Part shown: one piece after another, positions 12,991 through 26,061 of the stretch
Position numbering within the stretch: the stretch's first letter is position 1
Layout of the letters: every line of letters begins with the position of its first letter
DNA from: Calliopsis andreniformis
Taxonomy: Eukaryota > Arthropoda > Insecta > Hymenoptera > Andrenidae
NCBI RefSeq assembly: GCF_051401765.1
Contig: NW_027480543.1
Location: forward strand, 496,001-560,000
Direction: 5' to 3'
DNA: 64,000 nucleotides
Notes under the pieces: model-generated
The model's database searches: none
What the model saw: the letters and a program-made list of their open reading frames with translations, nothing else
Told to the model about the DNA's origin: nothing
Position numbers and translations under genes: made by a program

Positions 12991-15390
12991 TCATGGCTGA
13001 GGGTTGTGTGTTGAATATTGAGGGTTGAGGATTGAGGATTGAGGATTGAGGATTGAGGATTGAAGATTGGGTATTGATGATTGAATATTGAGGATTGAGT
13101 ATTGAGGTTTGAGGATTGAGGACGAGGACTGACGGTAGATGATTGAGGTTTGAGGATTGAGGACTGAGGATTGAGGACTGAGGATTGAGGATTGAGGATT
13201 GAGCATTGAGAATTGAAGATTGAAGACTGGGGATTGAGGATTGAAGATTGAGCATAAAGGATTGAAGATTGTGGATTGAGGATCTAGGATTGGAGATTGA
13301 TTATTGAGGATTGAAGATTGAGGATTGAGGATTGAGGATTGAGGATTGAGAATTGAGAATGAGGTCTGAGGGTTGAGGATTGAGGTTTGAGGAATGAGGA
13401 TTGAGGGTTGAGGATTGAGGATTGAGGATTGAGGGTTGAGGATTGAGGATTGAGGATTGGGGATTGAATATTGAGTACTGAGGATTGAAGATTGAGGATT
13501 GAGGATTGAGGATTGAGGATGGAGGATGAGGGCTGAGGATTGAGGATTGAGGGTCTAGAATTGGAGATTGATTATTGAGGTTTGAAAATTGAGGATTGAT
13601 GATTGAGGATTGAGAATTGAGAATTATTGGATGAGGACTGAGGGTTGAGGATTGAGGTTTGAGAAATGAGGATTGAGGATTGAGGATTGAGGTCTGAGGA
13701 TTGAGGATTGAGGATTGTGTATTGAAGATTGAGTATTGATCACTGAGGATTGAGGATTGATTATTGAGGATTGAAGATTGAGGATTGAGGATTGAGGATT
13801 CAGGATTGAGAATTGAGAATGAGGACTGAGGGTTGAGGATTGAGGTTTGAGGAATGAGGATTGAGGGTTGAGGATTGAGGATTGCGGATTGAGGATTGAG
13901 GATTGAGGATTGAGGATTGGGGATTGAATATTGAGTACTGAGGATTGAAGATTGAGGATTGAGGATTGAGGATAGAGGATGGAGGATGAGGGCTGAGGAT
14001 TGAGGATTGAGGATCTAGAATTGGAGATTGATTATTGAGGTTTGAAGATTGAGGATTGATGATTGAGGATTGAGAATTGACAATTGAGGATTGAGGATTG
14101 AGGTTTGAAAATTGAGTATTGAGGATTGATGATTGAGGATTGAGGAATGACGATTGAGGATTGAGGATTGAAGATTGAGTATTGAGGATTGAAGATTGAG
14201 GATTGAGGATTGAGGATTGAGGATTGAGGATTGAAGATTGAAGATTGAGGATTGAGGATTGACGATTGACGATTGAGGATTGAGGATTGAAGATTGAGTA
14301 TTCAGGATTGAAGATTGAGGATTGAGGATTGAGGATTGAGGATTGAGGATTGAGGATTGAGGATTGAAGATTGAGGATTGAGGATTGAGGATTGTGTATT
14401 GAGCATTGAGGATTGAACATTGAATATTGATGATTGAAGATTGAGGATTGAGGATTGAGGGCTGAGGATCTAGGATTGGAGATTGATTATTGAGGATTCA
14501 AGATTGAGGATTGATGATTGAGGATTGAGAATTGAGAGTTGAGGATGAGGACTGAGGGTAGAGGATTGAGGTTTGAGAAATGAGGATTGAGGATTGAGGA
14601 TTGAGGACTGAAGATTGAGTATTGAGAATTGAGGATTGAGGATTGAGGATTGAGGATTGAGAATTGAGGATGAGGACTGAGGGTTGAGAATTGAGGTTTG
14701 AGAAATGAGGATTGAGGATTGAGGATTGAGGATTGAGGGTTGAGTATTGATGATTGGGTATTGAAGATTGAGTATTGATCACTGAGTATTGAGGATTGAG
14801 GATTGGGGATTGAAGATTGAATATTGAGGATTGAAGATTGACGATTGAGGATTGAGGGTTGAGGATGGAGGATGAGGGCTGAGGGTTGAGGATTGAAGTT
14901 TGAGGACTGAGGACTGAGGATTGAGGATTGAGAGTTGAGGATTGAGGATGGAGGATTGAGGATTGAAAATTGAGTATTGAGGATTGAAGATTGAGGATTG
15001 AAGGTTGAGTATTGAGGATTGAAGATTGATGATTGAGGATTGAGGATTGAGGATTGAGGATTGAGGACTGAGGGTTGAATATTGATGATTGAGGTCTGAG
15101 GATTGAGGATTGAGTATTGAAAATTGAGGATTGAGGATTGAGGATTGAGGATTGAGGATTGAGGATTGAGGATTGAAGATTGGATATTGAGGATTGAAGA
15201 TTCAGGATTGAGGATTTAGGATTGAGGGTTGATGATTGAAGATTGTGTATTGAGAATTGAAGATTGAGGATTGAGGATTGAGGATTGAGGATTGAGGATT
15301 GAGGATTGAAGGTTGAGGACTGGGGATTGAGGATTGGCGATTGAGGCTTGAGTATCGAGAATTGAGGATTGATGGTTGAGTATTGAGGAT
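12991..15390 (+). repeat. Alpha unit, 2,400 bp
   Basis: It starts at a C landmark of the TCATGGCTGAGGGTTGTG form and ends at the next C landmark. Alpha and beta begin alike (GATGATTGAATATTGAGG, GACTGACGGTAGA, GAAGACTGGGGATT, a CTAG module) and so descend from one ancestor. XbaI sites (TCTAGA) lie at 13,554 and 14,014. Confidence 0.88.
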
Positions 15391-17446
15391 TCATGGCTGA
15401 GGGCTGTGTGTTGAATATTGAGGGTTGAGGATTGAGGATTGAGGATTGAGGATTGAGGATTGAAGATTGAGTATTGATGATTGAATATTGAGGGTTGAGG
15501 ATTGAGGTTTGAGGATTGAGGACGATGACTGACGGTAGAGGATTGAGGTTTGAGGATTGAGGGCTGAGGATTGAGGACTGAGGATTGAGGATTGAGGATT
15601 GAGCATTGAGGATTGTTGATTGAAGACTGGGGATTAAGGATTGAAGATTGAGAATTAAGGATTGAAGATTGTGGATTGAGGATCTAGAATTGGAGATTGA
15701 TTATTGAGGATTGAAGATTGAGGATTGAGGATTGAGGATTGAGGATTGAGGATTGAGAATTGAGAATGAGGACTGAGGGTTGAGGATTGAGGTTTGAGGA
15801 ATGAGGATTGAGGGTTGAGGATTGAGGATTGAGGATTGAGGATTGAGGATTGAGGATTGAGGATTGGGGATTGAATATTGAGTACTGAGGATTGAAGATT
15901 GAGGATTGAGGATTGAGGATTGAGGATGGAGGACGAGGGCTGAGGATTGAGGATTGAGGATCTAGAATTGGAGATTGATTATTGAGGTTTGAAAATTGAG
16001 GATTGATGATTGAGGATTGAGAATTGGGAATTATTGGATGAGGACTGAGGGTTGAGGATTGAGGTTTGAGAAATGAGGATTGAGGATTGAGGATTGAGGT
16101 CTGAGGATTGAGGATTGAGGATTGTGTATTGAAGATTGAGTATTGATTACTGAGGATTGAGGATTGATTATTGAGGATTGAAGATTGAGGATTGAGGATT
16201 GAGGGTTGAGGATGGAGAATGAGGGCTGAGGTTTGAGGATTGAGGTTTGAGGACTGAGGACTGAGGATTGAGGATCGAGATTTGAGGATTGAGGATTGAG
16301 GATTGAGGATTGAGGATTGAGTATTGAGGATTGATGATTGAGGGTTGAAGATTGAATATTGAGGATTGAAGATTGAGTATTGATGATTAAGGATTGAGGA
16401 TAGAGGATGAGGGCTGAGGGTTGAGGATTGCGGTTTGAGGACTGAGGACTGAGGATTGAGGATTGAGAATTGAGGATTGAGGGTTGAGGATTGAAGATTG
16501 AGGATTGGGTATTGAGGACTGAAGAATGAGGATTGAGGATTGAGGATTGAGGATTGAGGATTGAAAATTGAGTACTGGGGATTGAAGATTGACGATTGAG
16601 GATTGAGGATTGAGTATTGCGGATTGAGGATTGAGGATTGAAGATTGAGGATTGGGTATTGAGGACTGAACATTGAGGATTGAGGATTGAGGATTGAAGG
16701 TTGAATATTGATGAATGAAGATTAACGATTGAGGATTGAGGGTTGTGGATTGAGGACGAGTACTGAGGGTTGAATATTGATGATTGAGGTCTGAGAGGAG
16801 AGGATTGAGGATTGAAAATTGAGGATCGAGGATTGAGGAATGAGGATTGAGGATTGAAGATTGAGTATTGAAGATTGAAGATTGAGGATTGAGGATTGAG
16901 GATTGAGGATTGATGATTGAAGATTGTGTATTGAAGATTGAAGATTGAGGATTGAGGATTGAGGATTGAGGATTGAGGATTGAGGATTGAAGATTGGGGA
17001 TTGGGGATTGATGATTGACGGTTGAGGATTGAGTGTTGAGGATTGAGAATTGAGGATTGAGGATTGAGGATTTAGGATTGAGGATTGATGATTGAAGATT
17101 GTGTATTGAGAATTGAAGATTGAGGATTGAGGATTGATTATTGAGGATTGAAGATTGAGGATTGGGGTTTGAGGATTGAGGATTGAGAATTGAGAATGAG
17201 GACTGAGGGTTGAGGACTGAGGTTTGAGGAATGAGGATTGAGGGTTGAGGATTGAGGATTGAGGATTGAGGATTGAGGATTGAGGATTGAGGGTTGGGGA
17301 TTGAATATTGAGTACTGAGGATTGAAGATTGAGGATTGAGGATTGAGGATTGAGGGTTGTGGATTGAAGATTGGGATTGGGGATTGAGGATGGCGATTGA
17401 GGATTGAGTATTGAGAATTGAGGATTGATGGTTGAGTATTGAGGAT
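15391..17446 (+). repeat. Beta unit, 2,056 bp
   Basis: It starts at a C landmark of the TCATGGCTGAGGGCTGTG form. XbaI sites lie at 15,683 and 15,961. Together with the preceding alpha it makes the 4,456-bp dimer. It is marked by GAGGTCTGAGAGGAGAGG near 16,788. Confidence 0.88.
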
Positions 17447-19846
17447 TCATGGCTGAGGGTTGTGTGTTGAATATTGAGGGTTGAGGATTGAGGATTGAGG
17501 ATTGAGGATTGAGGATTGAAGATTGGGTATTGATGATTGAATATTGAGGATTGAGTATTGAGGTTTGAGGATTGAGGACGAGGACTGACGGTAGATGATT
17601 GAGGTTTGAGGATTGAGGACTGAGGATTGAGGACTGAGGATTGAGGATTGAGGATTGAGCATTGAGAATTGAAGATTGAAGACTGGGGATTGAGGATTGA
17701 AGATTGAGCATAAAGGATTGAAGATTGTGGATTGAGGATCTAGGATTGGAGATTGATTATTGAGGATTGAAGATTGAGGATTGAGGATTGAGGATTGAGG
17801 ATTGAGAATTGAGAATGAGGTCTGAGGGTTGAGGATTGAGGTTTGAGGAATGAGGATTGAGGGTTGAGGATTGAGGATTGAGGATTGAGGGTTGAGGATT
17901 GAGGATTGAGGATTGGGGATTGAATATTGAGTACTGAGGATTGAAGATTGAGGATTGAGGATTGAGGATTGAGGATGGAGGATGAGGGCTGAGGATTGAG
18001 GATTGAGGGTCTAGAATTGGAGATTGATTATTGAGGTTTGAAAATTGAGGATTGATGATTGAGGATTGAGAATTGAGAATTATTGGATGAGGACTGAGGG
18101 TTGAGGATTGAGGTTTGAGAAATGAGGATTGAGGATTGAGGATTGAGGTCTGAGGATTGAGGATTGAGGATTGTGTATTGAAGATTGAGTATTGATCACT
18201 GAGGATTGAGGATTGATTATTGAGGATTGAAGATTGAGGATTGAGGATTGAGGATTCAGGATTGAGAATTGAGAATGAGGACTGAGGGTTGAGGATTGAG
18301 GTTTGAGGAATGAGGATTGAGGGTTGAGGATTGAGGATTGCGGATTGAGGATTGAGGATTGAGGATTGAGGATTGGGGATTGAATATTGAGTACTGAGGA
18401 TTGAAGATTGAGGATTGAGGATTGAGGATAGAGGATGGAGGATGAGGGCTGAGGATTGAGGATTGAGGATCTAGAATTGGAGATTGATTATTGAGGTTTG
18501 AAGATTGAGGATTGATGATTGAGGATTGAGAATTGACAATTGAGGATTGAGGATTGAGGTTTGAAAATTGAGTATTGAGGATTGATGATTGAGGATTGAG
18601 GAATGACGATTGAGGATTGAGGATTGAAGATTGAGTATTGAGGATTGAAGATTGAGGATTGAGGATTGAGGATTGAGGATTGATGATTGAAGATTGAAGA
18701 TTGAGGATTGAGGATTGACGATTGACGATTGAGGATTGAGGATTGAAGATTGAGTATTCAGGATTGAAGATTGAGGATTGAGGATTGAGGATTGAGGATT
18801 GAGGATTGAGGATTGAGGATTGAAGATTGAGGATTGAGGATTGAGGATTGTGTATTGAGCATTGAGGATTGAACATTGAATATTGATGATTGAAGATTGA
18901 GGATTGAGGATTGAGGGCTGAGGATCTAGGATTGGAGATTGATTATTGAGGATTCAAGATTGAGGATTGATGATTGAGGATTGAGAATTGAGAGTTGAGG
19001 ATGAGGACTGAGGGTAGAGGATTGAGGTTTGAGAAATGAGGATTGAGGATTGAGGATTGAGGACTGAAGATTGAGTATTGAGAATTGAGGATTGAGGATT
19101 GAGGATTGAGGATTGAGAATTGAGGATGAGGACTGAGGGTTGAGAATTGAGGTTTGAGAAATGAGGATTGAGGATTGAGGATTGAGGATTGAGGGTTGAG
19201 TATTGATGATTGGGTATTGAAGATTGAGTATTGATCACTGAGTATTGAGGATTGAGGATTGGGGATTGAAGATTGAATATTGAGGATTGAAGATTGACGA
19301 TTGAGGATTGAGGGTTGAGGATGGAGGATGAGGGCTGAGGGTTGAGGATTGAAGTTTGAGGACTGAGGACTGAGGATTGAGGATTGAGAGTTGAGGATTG
19401 AGGATGGAGGATTGAGGATTGAAAATTGAGTATTGAGGATTGAAGATTGAGGATTGAAGGTTGAGTATTGAGGATTGAAGATTGATGATTGAGGATTGAG
19501 GATTGAGGATTGAGGATTGAGGACTGAGGGTTGAATATTGATGATTGAGGTCTGAGGATTGAGGATTGAGTATTGAAAATTGAGGATTGAGGATTGAGGA
19601 TTGAGGATTGAGGATTGAGGATTGAGGATTGAAGATTGGATATTGAGGATTGAAGATTCAGGATTGAGGATTTAGGATTGAGGGTTGATGATTGAAGATT
19701 GTGTATTGAGAATTGAAGATTGAGGATTGAGGATTGAGGATTGAGGATTGAGGATTGAGGATTGAAGGTTGAGGACTGGGGATTGAGGATTGGCGATTGA
19801 GGCTTGAGTATTGAGAATTGAGGATTGATGGTTGAGTATTGAGGAT
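17447..19846 (+). repeat. Alpha unit, 2,400 bp
   Basis: Equals 12,991-15,390 at an offset of 4,456 with very few differences, one being T at 18,684 (GATGATT where the other alphas have GAGGATT). XbaI sites are at 18,010 and 18,470. Confidence 0.88.
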
Positions 19847-19915
19847 TCATGGCTGAGGGCTGTGTGTTGAATATTGAGGGTTGAGGATTGAGGATTGAGG
19901 ATTGAGGATTGAGGA
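19847..19915 (+). repeat. Truncated beta unit
   Basis: Only the first roughly 70 bp of a beta unit remain: the C landmark and the GAGGATT run after it. Inside that run the sequence switches to a block like 2.62 kb. Confidence 0.85.
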
Positions 19916-20556
19916 TTGAGGATTGAAGATTGAGGATTGGGTATTGAGGATTGAACATCGAGGATTGAGGATTGAGTATTGAGGTTTGAGGATTGAGGAT
20001 TGAAGATTGAATATTGATGATTGAAGATTGAGGATCGAGGATTGCGAATTGAGGATTGAAGAATGAGGATTGAGGATTGAGGATTGAGGATTGAGGATCG
20101 AAAATTGAGTATTGAGAATCGAAGATTGAGGATTGAGGATTGAGTACTGAAGATTGAGGATTTGGGACTGAGGATTGAAGATTGAGGATTTAGGATTGAG
20201 CATTGAGGATTCAGGATTGAGGAATGAGTATTGAAGATTGAGGATTGGGTATTGAGGATTGAAGAATGAGGATTGAGGGTTGAGGATTGAGGATTGAAGA
20301 TTGAGGATTGCGGATTGTCGATTGAGGATTGAGGATGAGGTCTGAGGATTGAGGATTGAGGATTGAAAATTGAGGATCGAGGATTGAGGAATGAGGATTG
20401 AGGATTGAAGATTGAGTATTGAGGATTGAAGATTGAGGATTGAGGATTGAGGATTGAGGATTGATGATTGAAGATTGTGTATTGAAGATTGAAGATTGAG
20501 GATTGAGAATTGAGAATTGAGGATTGAGGATTGAGGATTGAGGATTGAGTATTGAG
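19883..20556 (+). repeat. Block duplicated from about 2,616-3,289
   Basis: It matches the right-hand part of the B segment at an offset of 17,267 bp (for example GAACATCGAGG and the GCGAATTGAGG passage). The left join is inside a GAGGATT run. At the right join 3,290 continues GAATGAGG while this copy continues GATGATGTCTG. Confidence 0.85.
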
Positions 20557-20854
20557 GATGATGTCTGAGGGTTGAGGATTGAGGTTTGAGGACTGAGGAC
20601 TGAGGATTGAGGACTGAGGTTTGAGGATGAGGGCTGAGGGTCGGGGATTGAGGTTTGACGGCTGAGGACTGAGGATTGAGGATTGAGAATTAAGGATTGT
20701 TGATAGAGGATTGAAGATTGAGGATTGGGTATTGAGGATTGAAGAATGAGGATTGATGATTGAGGATTGGGTGTTGAGGACTGAACATTGAGGATTGAGG
20801 ATTGAGGATTGAAGGTTGAATATTGATGAATGAAGATTAACGATTGAGGTCTGA
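20557..20854 (+). repeat. 298-bp mosaic piece
   Basis: The first part (GATGATGTCTGAGGGTTG, GGTCGGGGATTGAGG, GAATTAAGGATTGTTGATAG) resembles 8.67-8.86 kb. The second part (GGACTGAACATTGAGG, GATGAATGAAGATTAACG) resembles 6.75-6.83 kb and the beta units near 12.2 kb. It sits between two blocks with offsets of 17,267 and 17,559, and those offsets differ by 292 bp, close to its length. Confidence 0.72.
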
Positions 20855-21138
20855 GGATTGAGGATTGAGGATTGAAAATTGAGGATTGAGGATTCAGGAT
20901 TGAGGATTGAGGATTGAAGATTGAGTATTGAGGATTGAAGATTGAGGATTGAGGATTGAGGATTGAGGATTGATGATTGAGGATTGAGGATTGAAGATTG
21001 AGAATTGGGGATTGAGGATTGACGGTTGAGGATTGAGTATTGAGGATTGAGAATTGAGGATTGAGAATTGAAATTGAGTATTGAGGATTGAAGGTTGAGG
21101 ATTGAGATTTGATTATTGAATATTGTGGATTGAGTATT

Positions 21139-21162
21139 AAACCATGAGAATTCAGGATATTC
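21139..21162 (+). repeat. A landmark (EcoRI), ACCATGA type
   Basis: The EcoRI site is at 21,148-21,153; counterpart of the 3,580 copy at offset 17,559. Confidence 0.85.
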
Positions 21163-21207
21163 TATTGAGTATTGAGAATTGAGGATTGATAGTTGAGTAT
21201 TGAGGAT

Positions 21208-21241
21208 TCATGGCTGATGGTTGTGTGTTGAATATTGAGGG
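21208..21241 (+). repeat. C landmark beside an A landmark
   Basis: Counterpart of the 3,649 copy, with the same GGCTGATGG variant. Confidence 0.85.
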
Positions 21242-21827
21242 TTGAGGATTGAGGATTGAGGATTGAGGATTGAGGATTGAAGATGGAGTATTGATGATTG
21301 AATACTGAGGATTGAGGATTGAGGTTTGAGGATTGAGGACGAGGACTGACGGTAGAGGATTGAGGTTTGAGGATTGAGGATTGAGGATTGAGGACTGGTG
21401 ATTGAGGATTGAGGGTTAAGCATTGAGGATTGAAGATTGAAGACTGGGGATTGAGGATTGATGATTGAGAATTAAGGATTAAAGATTGTGGATTGAGGAT
21501 CTAGGATTGGAGATTGATTATTGAGGATTGAAGATTGAGGATTGAGGATTGAGGATTGAGGATTGAGAATTGAGGATGAGGACTGAGGGTTGAGGATTGA
21601 GGATTGAGGAATGAGGATTGAGGGTTGAGGTTTGAGGATTGAGGATTGAGGATTGAGGATTGAGTATTGAAGATTGAGTATTGATGCCTGAGGATTGAGG
21701 ATTGAGGATTGAGGATTGAGGATTGGGGATTGAATATTGAGTACTGAGGATTGAAGATTGAGGATTGAGGATGAGGATTGAGGTTGGAGAATGAGGGCTG
21801 AGGGTTGAGGATTGAGGTTTGAGTATT

Positions 21828-21851
21828 GAATCCTGAGAATTCAGGGTATTC
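21828..21851 (+). repeat. A landmark (EcoRI), GGGTATTC type
   Basis: The EcoRI site is at 21,837-21,842; counterpart of the 4,269 copy at offset 17,559. Confidence 0.87.
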
Positions 21852-24074
21852 TATTGAGTATTGAGAATTGAGGATTGATGGTTGAGTACTGAGGACTGAG
21901 GATTGAGGATTGAAGGTTGAGTATTGAGGATTCAGAATTGAGGTTTGTGGACTGAGGATTGAGGATTGAGAATTAAGGATTGTTGATAGAGTATTGAAGA
22001 TTGAGGATTGGGTACTGAGGATTGAAGAATGAGGATTGAGGATTGAGGATTGAGGATATAGGATTGGAGATTGATTATTGAGGATTGAAGATTGGGGATT
22101 GAGGATTGAGGATTGATGGTTGAGTACTGAGGACTGAGGATTGAGGATTGAAGGTTGAGTATTGGGGATTCAGAGTTGAGGGTTGAGGACTGAGGATTGA
22201 GGATTGAAGATTGAGTATTGAGGATTGAAGATTGAGGATTGAGGATTGAGGATTGAGGATTGAGGATGCTGTCTGAGGGTTGAGGATTGAGGTTTGAGGA
22301 CTGAGGACTGAGGATTGAGGACTGAGGCTTGAGGATGAGGGCTGAGGGTCGGGGATTGAGGTTTGACGGCTGAGGACTGAGGATTGAGGACTGAGAATTG
22401 AGGATTGATGATTGAGGATTGAAGATAGAGGATTGGGTATTGAAGATTGAAGAATGAGGATTGAAGATTGAGGATTGATGATTAAGGATGTAGGATGGAG
22501 GATGAGGGCTGAGGGTTGAGGATTGAGGTTTGAGGACTGATGGCTGAGGATTGAGGATTGAGAATTGAGAATTGAGGATTGAGGATTGAGGATTGAAAAT
22601 TGAGTATTGAGGATTGATGATTGAGGATTGAGGATTGACGAATGAGGATTGAGGATTGAAGATTGAGTATTGAGCATTGAAGATTGAGGATTGAGGATTG
22701 AGGATTGAGGATTGAGGATTGAATATTGAAGATTGAGGATTGAGGATTGACGATTGAGGATTGAGGATTGAAGATTGAGTATTGAGGATTGAAGATTGAG
22801 GATTGAGGATTGAAGATTGAGGTTTGAGGATTGAGGATTGAGGATTGAGGATGATGTCTGTGGGTTGAGGATTGAGGTTTGAGGACTGAGCGCTGAGGAT
22901 TGAAGACTGAGGGTTGAGTATGGGGGCAGAGGGTCTGGGATTGAGGTTTGACGACTGAGGATTGAGGATTGAGGACTGAGAATTGAGGATTGATTATTGA
23001 GGATTGAAGATAGAGGATTGGGTATTGAGGATTGAAGAATGAGGATTGAAGATTGAGGACATGATTAAGGATGTAGGATGGAGGATGAGGGCTGATGGTT
23101 GAGGATTGAGGTTTGAGGACTGAGGACTGAGGATTGAGGATTGAGAATTGAGAATTGAGGATTGAGGATTGAGGATTGAAAATTGAGTATTGAGGATTGG
23201 AGATTGACGATTGAGGATTGAGGACCGAGGATTGAGGATTGAGGATTGAAGATTGAGTATTGAGGATTGAAGATTGAGTATTGACGATTGAAGATTGCGT
23301 ATTGAGGATTGAGGATAGAGGATTGAGTATTGAGGATAGAAGATTGAGGTTTGGGGACTGAGGATTGGGGATTGTAGATTGAGGATTGAGGAGTGAGGGT
23401 TGAGTATTGATGATTGAAGATTGAGTATTGGGTATTGATTATTGAAGAATGAGGATTGAGGATTGAGGATTGAGGATTGAGGATTGAAGATTGAGTATTG
23501 AGGATTGAAGATTGAGGATTGAGGATTGAGTATTGAAGATTGAGGATTTGGGACTGAGGATTGAAGATTGAGGATTAGGATTGAGGATTGAGGATTGAGG
23601 ACAGAGGATTGAGGATTGAAGAATGAGGATTGAGCATTGAGGATTGAGGATTGAGGATTGAAGATTGAGTATTGAGGATTGAAGATTGGAGATTGAGGAT
23701 TTGGGAATGAGGATTGAAGGTTGAGGATTGAGGATTGAGGATTGTGAATTCAGGATTGAGGATTGAGGATTGAAGATTGAGGATTGGGTATTGAGGATTG
23801 AAGAATGAGGATTGAGGATTGAGGATTGAAGTTTGAGGATTGAAGATTGAGGCTTGAGGATTGAAGATTGACGATTGAGGATTGAGGATAGAGGATTGAG
23901 GATTGAGGATTGAGGATTGAGTGTTGAGGATTGAAGATTGAGTATTGAGGATTGAAGATTGAGGATTGAGGATTAAGGATTGAGGATTGAGGATTGAAGA
24001 TTGAGTATTGAGGATTGAAGATTAAGATTGAGGATTGAGGATTGAGGATTGAGGATTGAAGATTGAGCATTGGG

Positions 24075-24284
24075 GACTGAGTATTGAGGGTTGAGTGATG
24101 AGAATTGATGTTTGCGGATAGAGATCTGAAGATTGCACGTTGAGTATTAAGTATTGAAAACTGTGAATTGAGGATATCCTATTGAGGATTGAGGATTGAC
24201 AACTGATTGTTGAGGACTCAGGGCTGAAGATTGATCATTCAGGATTGAGGATTCAGGTTTGACGTTTGAGGACTGAGGATTGAG
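24075..24284 (+). repeat. B landmark, copy 3
   Basis: Counterpart of the 1,696 copy through the 22,379-bp duplication; it keeps the BglII site and the GAGGATATCC core. Confidence 0.8.
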
Positions 24285-24787
24285 GATTGGGTACTGGCGA
24301 TTGAAGATTGATGATTGAGGATTGAAGATTGAGGATTGAGGATTGAAGACTGAGTATTGAGGATTGAAGATTGAGGATTGAGGATTGAGGATTTAGGATT
24401 GAGTACTGAGGATAGAAGATTGAGGATTGGGGACTGAGGATTGAAGACTGAGGATTGAGGATTGAGGATTGAGGATTGAGAATGAGTGCTGAGGTTTGAG
24501 GATTGAGGTTTGAGGTCTGAGGACTGAGGATTGAGGGTTGAGAATTGAGGATTGAGGATTGAAAATTGTTGATTGGGTATTGAGGATTGAAGAATGAGGA
24601 TTGAGGATTAAGGATTGAGGATTGAGGATTGAGGATTGAAGATTGAGTATTCAGGATTGGAGATTGACGATTGAGGATTGAGGACCGAGGTTTGAGGATT
24701 GAGGACTGAAGATTGAGTATTGAGGATTGAAGATTGAGGATAGTGGATTGAGGATAGAGGATTGAGGTTTGAAGATTGAGGATTGGG

Positions 24788-24997
24788 GACTGAGTGTTGA
24801 TGGTTGAGTGATGAGAATTGATGTTTGTGGATAGAGATTTGAAGATTGCAGGTTGAGTATTGAGTATAGAAACCTGTGAATTGAGGATATTCTATTGAGG
24901 ATTGAGGATTCACAACAGATTGTTGAGGACTGAGGGCTGAAGATTGAGGATTCAGGATTGAGGATTCAGGATTGACGTTTGAGGACTGAGGATTGAG
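24788..24997 (+). repeat. B landmark, copy 4
   Basis: Counterpart of the 2,409 copy; it differs by T instead of C at 24,824 (GATGTTTGTGG). Confidence 0.8.
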
Positions 24998-25958
24998 GAT
25001 TGAGGATTGAGGATTGAGGATTGCGGATTGAGGATTGAAGATTGAGGATTGGGTATTGAGGATTGAACATCGAGGATTGAGGATTGAGTATTGAGGTTTG
25101 AGGATTGAGGATTGAAGATTGAATATTGATGATTGAAGATTGAGGATCGAGGATTGCGAATTGAGGATTGAAGAATGAGGATTGAGGATTGAGGATTGAG
25201 GATTGAGGATCGAAAATTGAGTATTGAGAATCGAAGATTGAGGATTGAGGATTGAGTACTGAAGATTGAGGATTTGGGACTGAGGATTGAAGATTGAGGA
25301 TTTAGGATTGAGCATTGAGGATTCAGGATTGAGGAATGAGTATTGAAGATTGAGGATTGGGTATTGAGGATTGAAGAATGAGGATTGAGGGTTGAGGATT
25401 GAGGATTGAAGATTGAGGATTGCGGATTGTCGATTGAGGATTGAGGATGAGGTCTGAGGATTGAGGATTGAGGATTGAAAATTGAGGATCGAGGATTGAG
25501 GAATGAGGATTGAGGATTGAAGATTGAGTATTGAGGATTGAAGATTGAGGATTGAGGATTGAGGATTGAGGATTGATGATTGAAGATTGTGTATTGAAGA
25601 TTGAAGATTGAGGATTGAGAATTGAGAATTGAGGATTGAGGATTGAGGATTGAGGATTGAGTATTGAGGAATGAGGATTGAGGATTGAGGATTGAAAATT
25701 GAGGATTGAGGATTCAGGATTGAGGATTGAGGATTGAAGATTGAGTATTGAGGATTGAAGATTGAGGATTGAGGATTGAGGATTGAGGATTGATGATTGA
25801 GGATTGAGGATTGAAGATTGAGAATTGGGGATTGAGGATTGACGGTTGAGGATTGAGTATTGAGGATTGAGAATTGAGGATTGAGAATTGAAATTGAGTA
25901 TTGAGGATTGAAGGTTGAGGATTGAGATTTGATTATTGAATATTGTGGATTGAGTATT

Positions 25959-25982
25959 AAACCATGAGAATTCAGGATATTC
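25959..25982 (+). repeat. A landmark (EcoRI), ACCATGA type
   Basis: The EcoRI site is at 25,968-25,973; counterpart of the 3,580 copy at offset 22,379. Confidence 0.85.
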
Positions 25983-26027
25983 TATTGAGTATTGAGAATT
26001 GAGGATTGATAGTTGAGTATTGAGGAT

Positions 26028-26061
26028 TCATGGCTGATGGTTGTGTGTTGAATATTGAGGG
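26028..26061 (+). repeat. C landmark beside an A landmark
   Basis: Counterpart of the 3,649 copy at offset 22,379, with the GGCTGATGG variant retained. Confidence 0.85.

Larger units (their letters stand above)
1..19915 (+). repeat. 22,379-bp-spaced long repeat, copy 1
   Basis: Every landmark I checked here recurs exactly 22,379 bp downstream, including EcoRI landmarks at 3,589, 4,278, 5,554, 7,225, 8,054 and 10,750 and C landmarks at 3,649, 12,991, 15,391, 17,447 and 19,847. The offset never changes across the block, so I see no net insertion or deletion. Substitutions seen by eye (copy 1/copy 2) are at 2,445 C/T, 5,051 A/T, 6,169 T/A, 9,850 T/A, 11,424 G/C, 13,612 G/C, 15,356 C/T and 18,684 T/G. 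The left end lies outside the window. The right end is where the GAGGATT run after 19,881 has six repeats in this copy and five in the other, after which the two copies differ. Confidence 0.93.
20855..22812 (+). repeat. Block duplicated from about 3,296-5,253
   Basis: Offset 17,559 bp, including two A landmarks and one C landmark. From 22,380 on it also matches base 1 onward, because 1-433 and 4,821-5,253 are copies of each other. The block is therefore the join between the two 22-kb copies. Confidence 0.87.
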
